Assembly: GCA_017743585.1 (NCBI GenBank)
Contig: JAGHYP010000010.1
Coordinates: forward strand, 1-21,725
DNA length: 21,725 nt
Reading direction: 5' to 3'
Source of the DNA: Chloroflexota bacterium
GTDB taxonomy: Bacteria; Chloroflexota; Anaerolineae; Aggregatilineales; UBA2796
Shown here: positions 7,286-13,338 of the stretch, in pieces
How the letters are laid out: each line of letters starts with the position of its first letter
Position numbering within the stretch: position 1 is the stretch's first letter
The notes under the pieces: model-generated
Told to the model about the DNA's origin: nothing
The model's database searches: none
The model's input: the letters and a program-made list of their open reading frames with translations, nothing else
Position numbers and translations under genes: made by a program

Positions 7286-8908
7286 CTAGTTGACTCGTGT
7301 GCCAAAGCCGGGCGCGCTGCACGGGACGTAATCTACGCCTAGCACAATCCGAAAATCCACTGTGCGGTTTGGATCGGGCTGGCTGACGATCCGATCGGCG
7401 CGGATGTTGAGCGCGCGGCGCAGCACTTGCAAGGCTTGCGGCGATGCAGCGCCCGTGTAATCGTAGATGACGGTCCTCGCAGCAGGCTCGCCCTGACCGC
7501 GCGCAACGGCGTGAATGCCTTCCCAGCTGAGCAGATCGACCGCCACCAGATCGTAGTTCGGTTTGGATGAGCTGTTGATCACCTCGACGCTGCCCAGATC
7601 GCGCACCAAGCGATTGCGCGCAGGCGGCGTGTAGAACTGACGCAAGGTCTCAAACAAGCCTTCGGTCGGAATTTGCACATCTTCGCCGTAAGGCGTGCGC
7701 CAGGCCTCTGTCTCGCGCCCTTTGATCAGCTGGAAACTCCTGATGTTCTCAGGCGCTAGGTTCAGCGCGATGGGCAGCAAGCCGATCACGTCCTGAAGCT
7801 GCAAATTGGTCTGCACCACCTGCCTTGCTTGGCCCCACAGCTCTGGCGCTCTCTGCAAGATGCCTTGCGATAGCGCTTCGCGCCAGATGGCGCGCAGAAT
7901 CTGCTGTTGGCGGCGATTGCGGTCGAAGTCGCTCAGGCGTTGGCGCACGCGCGCATACCAGAGCGCGAGCGAGCCATCCATGTGATAATAGCCGACATCG
8001 AGCGTGTATGGCGCGTAGATAGGCGTGCCTTGCAGGTCGTACTGCCCTGTGAAGCGCAATTGATCGATCATCGGGCAATCCACTGCAATGTTGATGCCGC
8101 CAAGCGAGTCAATGATCGCCTTGAAGCCATTGAAGCTGACCTTGGCGTAGAAGTGGATCGGGATGCCGAAGTTGTACATGATCGTCTCCTGCAGCAGGCC
8201 GAAGCCGCCGTTAGGCGACCAGCCAACGGCTTCGCCCCAGCCATAGGCGACGTTGAGGCGCTGCATGCCGAGCTGCGGGATGCAGACGTACAGGTCGCGC
8301 GGCAAGCTAAGCATGGCGACGCTGCCAACAGTGCGGTTGATCGAGACGATCACCATTGTGTCCGTGCGCACGGAAGGTTCGTTTGGTTGCAGGTCTTCGT
8401 CCGTGCCGAGCAGGAGGATGTTCAGGATATCATGATCAGAGCGCAGGCGCGGCGCGCGCGGCGGCACGGCAGTCACTTGCGGCTTCTCGGTGCAAATCTC
8501 GCGGAAAGGCACGCGCGGCAAGGTGCTGGTGGCAGGCAGCGGGGTCGGCGTTGGCTCAGGAGGCAGCGTGAAGGCGCTCGGGTCGGGCGTGCGCGTGGGG
8601 CGGCGCGTATTGGTGGGCAGGAGTGGCGGCGCGAAGATGCCATGTGCAGCCTGCTCAGGCAAAAAGCGCACGTTCAGCGGCATGGCGAGCGGCGTCGGCG
8701 TCGGCACGCGCAACCGATCTTGCTGCAGCGCAGTGCCTGTGGCAGGGAAGAGCGTGCTGTGCTGCTCGATCAGCGCGCGGCGCTCAAGGCGTGCCTGCCA
8801 TTCGCGGAAATTGGCGAGCGCAGCGCTCAGCAGCCACACAGCAGCGCCTAGTAAGCCTGCCAGCAACAGCGCGCGCCCGAAGAAGCGCAAACAGCCTCGA
8901 AGTTTCAT
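7286..8908 (-). CDS. LytR-CpsA-Psr (LCP) family cell-wall glycopolymer ligase with LytR_C domain
   Basis: Members of this family move lipid-linked glycopolymers onto peptidoglycan on the outer face of the membrane. The protein of about 540 residues has a short cytoplasmic N terminus, one membrane helix near residues 12-32, and a linker of about 100 residues rich in PTPTP and TRTP repeats. The LCP domain follows (NILLLGTDE, RTDTMVIVSINR, SLPRDLYV, and the phosphate-binding Arg block in YARVRQRLSDFDRNRRQQQ). A C-terminal LytR_C-like domain holds VEVINSS near its start. The ATG at 8908 was preferred because GGTGAG lies 8 bases upstream; GTG 8917 and ATG 8914 are in frame and possible. It is probably cotranscribed with the 57-residue acidic ORF. 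The linker style is common in Chloroflexota. Confidence 0.92.
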   Translation of the reverse strand: MKLRGCLRFFGRALLLAGLLGAAVWLLSAALANFREWQARLERRALIEQHSTLFPATGTALQQDRLRVPTPTPLAMPLNVRFLPEQAAHGIFAPPLLPTNTRRPTRTPDPSAFTLPPEPTPTPLPATSTLPRVPFREICTEKPQVTAVPPRAPRLRSDHDILNILLLGTDEDLQPNEPSVRTDTMVIVSINRTVGSVAMLSLPRDLYVCIPQLGMQRLNVAYGWGEAVGWSPNGGFGLLQETIMYNFGIPIHFYAKVSFNGFKAIIDSLGGINIAVDCPMIDQLRFTGQYDLQGTPIYAPYTLDVGYYHMDGSLALWYARVRQRLSDFDRNRRQQQILRAIWREALSQGILQRAPELWGQARQVVQTNLQLQDVIGLLPIALNLAPENIRSFQLIKGRETEAWRTPYGEDVQIPTEGLFETLRQFYTPPARNRLVRDLGSVEVINSSSKPNYDLVAVDLLSWEGIHAVARGQGEPAARTVIYDYTGAASPQALQVLRRALNIRADRIVSQPDPNRTVDFRIVLGVDYVPCSAPGFGTRVN

Positions 8909-8946
8909 GGTCATCACTCACCAGAGCGTCGGCTAGTTTCACAAGC

Positions 8947-8969
8947 AGCGCTCTATCATAGCGCTTTTT
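8947..8969 (-). promoter_or_regulatory. Palindrome over the likely LCP gene promoter
   Basis: AGCGCT (8947-8952) and AGCGCT (8960-8965) are perfect inverted copies with a 7-base centre. Read on the minus strand, the centre gives TATGAT, a good -10 hexamer about 45 bases ahead of the LCP start codon; no good -35 is seen. A repressor binding the palindrome would cover the promoter. On the plus strand the same palindrome is followed by a T-run, so it also resembles a weak terminator, but no plus-strand gene ends here. Confidence 0.35.
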
Positions 8970-8977
8970 GGGCAGCT

Positions 8978-9148
8978 TCAGCAGATTTCGCGCGCCGCTG
9001 TGAAAGCGGCGGCATGATGGCGGGCGAACTCGCGCTGAGCGCTGGGCAAATCCCAATCGCCGCCAGTCCGAAATCGAGGAATTGCGTCTCGCATCCACTT
9101 GCCGATGGCGACGGGCGCAGGCGCGACCTGCTGCCAAAGCTCAGCGCG
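8978..9148 (-). pseudogene. Possible eroded coding remnant
   Basis: Between a TAG (9149-9151) and a TGA (8978-8980) on the minus strand, one frame reads 56 residues that look like an authentic protein (APVAIGKWMRDAIPRF, GGDWDLPSAQREFARH). It has no usable ribosome site; the only ATG is internal. The segment sits between the divergent LCP and polX genes. It could be the surviving tail of a lost gene or chance. The family was not recognised. Confidence 0.2.
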
Positions 9149-9172
9149 CTACACGCGCACAGCTGAATGCGC

Positions 9173-9178
9173 TATACT
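9173..9178 (+). promoter_or_regulatory. Candidate -10 element for polX
   Basis: TATACT at 9173-9178 lies 32 bases ahead of the polX start codon. No matching -35 is visible at 16-18 bases. GAGAGG at 9194-9199 is the probable ribosome site, 11 bases before the ATG at 9211. Confidence 0.35.
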
Positions 9179-9210
9179 CTGCGCTAAATGACTGAGAGGC
9201 GTGCCTTGCG

Positions 9211-10941
9211 ATGCTCTCCAATCGCCAAGTTGCGGATGCGTTCGATTTACTCGCCGACCTCTTGCGCCTGAAGGACGCGACCGCTTATCGTTTCGAGGCG
9301 ATCGCCTATCAGCGTGCTGCCGAGGCTTTGCGCGAGTTGCCGCGCGATGTGCGTCAGCTCGCCGCTGAGGGGCGCTTGCAAGAAATTGACGGCGTCGGCA
9401 AGGCAATTGCCGCCAAGATCGTCGAGCTGCTGGAGCGCGGCACGCTGAGTCTGCTGGAAGAACTCAAGCGCGAAATTCCGCAGGGGCTGGTAGATGTGCT
9501 GCGCGTCAACGGCGTCGGCCCGAAGAGAGCGATGCTGTTTTATCAACGGCTCGGCATCACTTCAGTCGCCGAGCTGGCAGCAGCGGCGCGCGAGGGCAAA
9601 TTGCGCTCGCTGCCGACAATGGGCGTCAAGAGCGAGCAGAGAATTTTAGAGAGCATTGAGGCGTTGGCACGCCGCACGACGCGCATGCGCGCTGATCTAG
9701 CTTGGCAAGCCGCTGAGCGCATTCTGCGAGCGCTGCAAGCGTTGCCGGGCGTCTTGCGCGCCGAGGTAGCGGGCAGTCTGCGGCGCGGGTGCGCCACTGT
9801 CGGCAATCTCGACCTGCTGGTCGCCACGTATCAGGCGGAAGCGGTCATGGAAGCCTTCGTCAACCATCCTGACGTGGTGCGCGTGCTCAGTCAGAGCAAG
9901 ACTAAGAGCACCGTTGAGCTGGAGAGCGGCTTGCAATGCGATTTGCGCACTGTGCCGCCTGAGCGCTTCGGCACGGCGCTTAGCTACTTCACAGGCAGCG
10001 TGGCGCACAACATCCGCCTGCGCGAGCTGGCGCTGCAGCGCGGACTCAGCCTGAACGAATGGGCGTTCACAGCGACCGACGGCAGCGGACGCGAAATCCT
10101 GTGCGCCAGCGAAGCGGAAGTCTATGCGCAGCTTGACCTGCCTTACATTCCGCCCGAGCTGCGCGAAGATTGCGGCGAGATCGAAGCGGCGCAAGCCAAC
10201 GCCTTGCCGCAGCTGATCGAAGTAAGCGATATCCGCGCCGATCTGCACATGCACACGCTCTGGAGCGACGGTCGCCTGAGCGTGCGCGAGATAGCTCGGC
10301 AGGCGCGCGAGCGCGGCTTGCAATACATCGCGATCACCGATCACTCGCACAGCCTGGGCATCGCCAACGGGCTGAGCGTCGAGCGCCTTTGGTCACAGCG
10401 CGAGGAAATTCAGCGCGTGCAAGCCGAATTCGGCGACTCGTTGCGCATTTATCACGGCATAGAGCTGGAAATCCGAGCTGACGGCACGCTTGATTATCCT
10501 GATGACGTGCTGGCAGCGCTCGATATCGTGATCGCCTCGCTGCACACAGGCTTGCGTCAGGAACGCGCCGTCATCACAGCGCGCCTGCTCAATGCGATCA
10601 ACAATCCGCACGTAGATATCATTGGGCATCCGCGCGGACAGCTCATCCCTGACCGCGAGCCTGCCGATCTGGATATGGACGCCGTATTCGCGGCTGCGCT
10701 CGCCACAGATACCGCGCTGGAAATCAACGCCAACCCGCATCGCCTCGACTTGGATAGCGCGCACGCTCGGCAGGCGCTCAAGCTCGGCATCAAGCTCTCC
10801 ATCAATACGGACGCGCACTCCGCCGCCGATTTCGCCGCCCTGCCATTTGGCGTGCGCACGGCGCGCCGCGCTTGGGCAAGCCCTGAGCAGGTCATCAATA
10901 CGTGGTCACGTGAACGCTTTGAGGAGTGGATAAAGACATGA
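9211..10941 (+). CDS. polX: DNA polymerase X family protein with PHP domain; first catalytic Asp replaced by Asn
   Basis: PolX proteins fill short gaps in base excision repair and carry a Mn-dependent 3'-5' exonuclease/AP-endonuclease in their PHP domain. Domain order in 576 residues: HhH 8-kDa region (IDGVGKAIAAKI, VNGVGPKRA, about 55-110), polymerase palm (about 160-320) and PHP (about 343-570). In the palm, GSLRRG is normal but the usual GDxDxLV is GNLDLLV: Asn199 replaces the first metal-binding Asp (codon AAT, 9805-9807), while Asp201 and Asp244 (QCDLRTV) remain. The PHP metal residues are all there: DLHMHT, ITDHSH, HGIELEI, SLHTG, GHPRGQ, NTDAHS. Nucleotidyl transfer may therefore be weak or absent and nuclease activity kept. 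The end overlaps the next start by ATGA. Confidence 0.93.
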   Translation: MLSNRQVADAFDLLADLLRLKDATAYRFEAIAYQRAAEALRELPRDVRQLAAEGRLQEIDGVGKAIAAKIVELLERGTLSLLEELKREIPQGLVDVLRVNGVGPKRAMLFYQRLGITSVAELAAAAREGKLRSLPTMGVKSEQRILESIEALARRTTRMRADLAWQAAERILRALQALPGVLRAEVAGSLRRGCATVGNLDLLVATYQAEAVMEAFVNHPDVVRVLSQSKTKSTVELESGLQCDLRTVPPERFGTALSYFTGSVAHNIRLRELALQRGLSLNEWAFTATDGSGREILCASEAEVYAQLDLPYIPPELREDCGEIEAAQANALPQLIEVSDIRADLHMHTLWSDGRLSVREIARQARERGLQYIAITDHSHSLGIANGLSVERLWSQREEIQRVQAEFGDSLRIYHGIELEIRADGTLDYPDDVLAALDIVIASLHTGLRQERAVITARLLNAINNPHVDIIGHPRGQLIPDREPADLDMDAVFAAALATDTALEINANPHRLDLDSAHARQALKLGIKLSINTDAHSAADFAALPFGVRTARRAWASPEQVINTWSRERFEEWIKT

Positions 10942-11696
10942 GCCGTTACGAAGACCCGTACAGCCCTTCTGAGTACGATGACGTGTCTGTTGAGCCGACG
11001 CGCCCGCTTGAGTCGACGCCTATCAAGCGCATCGCGCCGGGCATGCCGCCGCGCGGCGCCCATCAGTCGCCTGCTGAGCCGCGCCAGGCGCGCCAGGCGC
11101 AGCCGTTGCGCTGCACGCCGCCATTACCGATTTACGAGCTTAGTGAGCCGCGCTTGCCGCAAGCACCCGTCCGTCGCCGTCCCCCGCCGCTCAGCAAGCG
11201 CGAGAGCGGCTGGTACTTGCCGTGGTGGTCGCTCTTGGTGCTGATCGCTTTCGTGGCAGCGGCAGCCATTGGCGCTTGGGCAGTGGTGGACGCTGTCGGC
11301 GGCGTGGCGGCGCCCGGCGGACAGACACCAATTGTGATCGTGGTCACGGCGACCTTCACGATTGGCCCACCGCCGACGCTCACGCCGTTGCCGCAAGTGG
11401 AGCTGCCGACCGTCGTCCCGCTGCCGACCGTCGTGCCGACCGCTACATTGCCGCCGGGCGAGTTCCGTCCAGGCGTTATCGTTGAGGTGGTCGGAGTTGG
11501 CTTGAACGGACTGAACATCCGCGCAGGCGCGGGAATTGGCGCCACGCTGCTCTTCATTGCGCCCGAACGGACGCGCTTCATGATCATGGGAGGGCCGCAG
11601 AACGCGAGTGGCCTGGAGTGGTGGGAGGTGCGCGAGATAAATGCGCCGAATCGGACGGGCTGGGCAGCGCGCAATTTCTTGCGGGCGATCAACTAA
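10938..11696 (+). CDS. Membrane-anchored protein with extracellular SH3-like domain
   Basis: 252 residues. The N-terminal 90 residues are proline- and arginine-rich and polar, presumably cytoplasmic. One membrane helix follows at about residues 97-120 (WSLLVLIAFVAAAAIGAWAV), then a PTxTPLPxVxLPTVVPLPTVVP linker and a C-terminal domain of about 75 residues that resembles a bacterial SH3 domain (LNIRAGAGIGATLLFIAPE, WWEVREI, GWAARNFL). Such domains usually bind cell-wall peptides or glycans. The start codon ATG at 10938 overlaps the polX stop (ATGA), with AGGAG at 10922-10926, so the two are translationally coupled, although no functional link between them is known. It converges on the decayed kinase gene. 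Function not established. Confidence 0.78.
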   Translation: MSRYEDPYSPSEYDDVSVEPTRPLESTPIKRIAPGMPPRGAHQSPAEPRQARQAQPLRCTPPLPIYELSEPRLPQAPVRRRPPPLSKRESGWYLPWWSLLVLIAFVAAAAIGAWAVVDAVGGVAAPGGQTPIVIVVTATFTIGPPPTLTPLPQVELPTVVPLPTVVPTATLPPGEFRPGVIVEVVGVGLNGLNIRAGAGIGATLLFIAPERTRFMIMGGPQNASGLEWWEVREINAPNRTGWAARNFLRAIN

Positions 11697-11710
11697 TAGT
11701 GCAACGTGCC

Positions 11711-12024
11711 CTAGTCGCCCACCATCAATGCCTCGACCTCGCTGCGCGTGATGAGCGCCACATCGCCGCTGATGCTCAGCTTCAAGGCGGCGGTCGCCGC
11801 GCCGAGAAGAGCAGTCCCATGCGCTCACTAGGGACGCCCGGCACGTCGCTGACGTCCACGCCGCCTTGCGCAATGAAGCGCAGAGCGCGCTGACCGAGTG
11901 GCATGTTCGGCAGCCGCGAGGACCATGCCGTGCGCTTGCTCAGGGCGCAGCGGTTAGGCGCGCTCAGCCGCAATAGACACTCGCCAAAGGTAAGCCAGTC
12001 GGGCGCTGTCCATGCGCTAGGCAT
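11711..12024 (-). pseudogene. Decayed PfkB-family sugar kinase (2-keto-3-deoxygluconate kinase-like)
   Basis: Two parts of one PfkB-type kinase survive on the minus strand in about 310 bases of what should be near 950. The first frame (12024-11782, 80 residues) starts MPSAWTAPDWLTFGECLLRL, typical of the KDG kinase N terminus, then jumps to TAWSSRLPNMPLGQRAL and GVDVSDVPGVPSERMGLLF. The 30 or so residues with the substrate-binding GG(A/D)xxNVA motif are missing between them. After a frame change near 11790 the second frame reads the family's extreme C terminus (ALKLSISGDVALITR, SEVEALMVGD, TAG at 11711-11713). The whole catalytic middle, including the GxGD base, is gone. The start overlaps the stop of the small Trp-rich ORF, so it was once part of that operon. 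Non-functional. The KDG assignment over other PfkB kinases is moderate. Confidence 0.72.
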
Positions 12025-12250
12025 CTCCGAGCAAGTGCTTCAGCCAGCGCTCAGCGGCGTTGCGCGCGCTCTCAGCGTCCACAAAGCCGTTAGGATGCTC
12101 GCTGCGATTATCGCCTGCCAATCGGGCCGTTTCCGCTGTCCCTTCGCAATAGACGGCGCGCCAGTGCCATGCCCCGCGCGACCAGCGCACTGTGAACGAC
12201 AAATTCTCGTAGTTGGCGACCCAAGTATCGTGAATGCGAACCCATTCCAT
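12017..12250 (-). CDS. Small Trp-rich conserved-looking protein, unknown
   Basis: 77 residues from ATG 12250 (MEWVRIHDTWVANYENLSF...). A GTG at 12277, overlapping the methyltransferase stop as GTGA, would give 86 residues; GAGG about 11 bases before 12250 favours the shorter form but both are possible. The sequence is soluble, with many Trp (RWSRGAWHWRAVY) and an amphipathic C-terminal helix (DAESARNAAERWLKHLL). It reads like a small antiparallel beta sheet plus helix, as in several short domains of unknown function. It sits in a tight minus-strand group between a SAM methyltransferase and a decayed sugar kinase. Function unknown. Confidence 0.55.
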   Translation of the reverse strand: MEWVRIHDTWVANYENLSFTVRWSRGAWHWRAVYCEGTAETARLAGDNRSEHPNGFVDAESARNAAERWLKHLLGDA

Positions 12251-12273
12251 AGTTCTTGATACCTCAATCCACT

Positions 12274-13089
12274 TCACGCTGTGTGCTGAATAGCTTGCGG
12301 CGGCTGAAAGGCCTGCACCTCAAACGTGACGTTCAGCGCGAGCAGCTGACCGGGCTGCGGGAAATGCGCTGCAATCGCTGCGCGGACGGCCCGCAGTCCA
12401 TGCTCCAATTCAGCATCGCTCAGCCTCCATGTATTGGTATTGGAGAGTTGACGCTCCTCAATGGCGCGGTAAGCGCCGTTCGGCGTGCGCTGCACAGTGT
12501 AGCTGTGCTGCCACGGCGCGCCGACGGGACGCCAGCCGAGCGGCGGCAAGGCTTCGCGCACAGGTTGCGTCAGGCCGACGCTTTCGATCTTCTCAGCAGG
12601 TAGTGCAGCGCGCCACGCCGACCAAATCGGCGCAAAAAGCTCGCCTTGCAGCATATCGCCTGTGTCGCCGCCACACAGCAGCAGACCGTCGGGCTTCAGC
12701 ACGCGGGCGATCTCGCGCAGCGCGCGCCGCCGATCGGCGATTAGGTGCAGCACATGGACGAGCAAGACGGCGTCGAAGGCGGCGCGCCGAAAGGGCAATC
12801 GGGGCGCGTTCGCCTCGCTCAGGCGAATAGCGCTTGCATCTGGCTTGCTGCGCAGCTGCTTCATCATCGGGCGCGAGAGGTCTATGCCGTAGAGCCTCTC
12901 CACATAGCGCGCCAAAGGCAGCGCGATGCGCCCTGTGCCCACACCAACCTCAAGCACGCAGCTCTCCCTTCGCAGATTGCCCGCCTGAGCGATCAAGGCG
13001 GCGATGGCGCGCTCTTCTCCTGCAGGGAAGCTGTGCGTCGCGTCGTAGATATCTGCGGCGCGATCAAAGGGAATGAAAGCTGTTTCCAT
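12274..13089 (-). CDS. Class I SAM-dependent methyltransferase
   Basis: 271 residues with a Rossmann-type methyltransferase core. Motif I is VLEVGVGTGRIALPLA (about 45-60), with the acidic end of strand 2 in YGIDLS, motif post-I RLSEANAPRLPFR, motif II AFDAVLLVHVLHLI and motif III REIARVLKPDGLLL. This is the Methyltransf_11 type that methylates small molecules such as quinone precursors or other metabolites; the C-terminal 100 residues have no telling motif, so the substrate is unknown. The N terminus (FDRAADIYDATH) is usual for these proteins and supports the ATG at 13089. A TATACT (13122-13117 on the minus strand) is a suitable -10. It leads a short operon with the Trp-rich ORF and the dead kinase. 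Confidence 0.85.
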   Translation of the reverse strand: METAFIPFDRAADIYDATHSFPAGEERAIAALIAQAGNLRRESCVLEVGVGTGRIALPLARYVERLYGIDLSRPMMKQLRSKPDASAIRLSEANAPRLPFRRAAFDAVLLVHVLHLIADRRRALREIARVLKPDGLLLCGGDTGDMLQGELFAPIWSAWRAALPAEKIESVGLTQPVREALPPLGWRPVGAPWQHSYTVQRTPNGAYRAIEERQLSNTNTWRLSDAELEHGLRAVRAAIAAHFPQPGQLLALNVTFEVQAFQPPQAIQHTA

Positions 13090-13116
13090 CTCGTCTAGCG
13101 CGCAATCGCTTAGCTC

Positions 13117-13122
13117 AGTATA
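13117..13122 (-). promoter_or_regulatory. Candidate -10 element for the methyltransferase operon
   Basis: TATACT on the minus strand, 28 bases ahead of the methyltransferase ATG. The -35 is not clear (TTGAGA lies 24 bases further, too far). The region between here and clpC is AT-richer than the rest of the window, as expected for divergent promoters. Confidence 0.3.
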
Positions 13123-13264
13123 AACGCCCTTGCCGCTGCTCGTTTCTCAAAAGTATATGAATTCCTGCGCTTAGGCGCTGCTAACGCAACGTTTAGCCGC
13201 TTTTTACACTTTTCTGACAAGTGCCGCGCTATCTTTTTAACAGATGGTAAGGACGATAAGCGGT

Positions 13265-13282
13265 TTTTGGCAAACGCCAAAG
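13265..13282 (+). promoter_or_regulatory. Hairpin in the clpC leader
   Basis: TTTGGC (13266-13271) and GCCAAA (13276-13281) form a perfect stem with an AAAC loop, extended by a T-G pair, 57 bases before the clpC start. No CIRCE or CtsR heptad repeat was found in the 249-base gap, so heat-shock control by those repressors is not supported. The role of the hairpin is unknown. Confidence 0.3.
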
Positions 13283-13338
13283 CAGGCGTAAGATCGTCGC
13301 CAAGCCGAGTTTTCCACGAGCGAGAGGCAAGGTAGCCT

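Noticed and set aside
7907..8851. A 314-residue plus-strand open frame opposite the LCP gene
   Set aside because: Mirror frame of a well-supported LCP-family gene; composition dominated by Arg/Ala/His, no domain.
13090..13338. CIRCE or CtsR operator before clpC
   Set aside because: Neither TTAGCACTC-N9-GAGTGCTAA nor the CtsR heptad repeat is present; only a small hairpin and AT-rich sequence were found.
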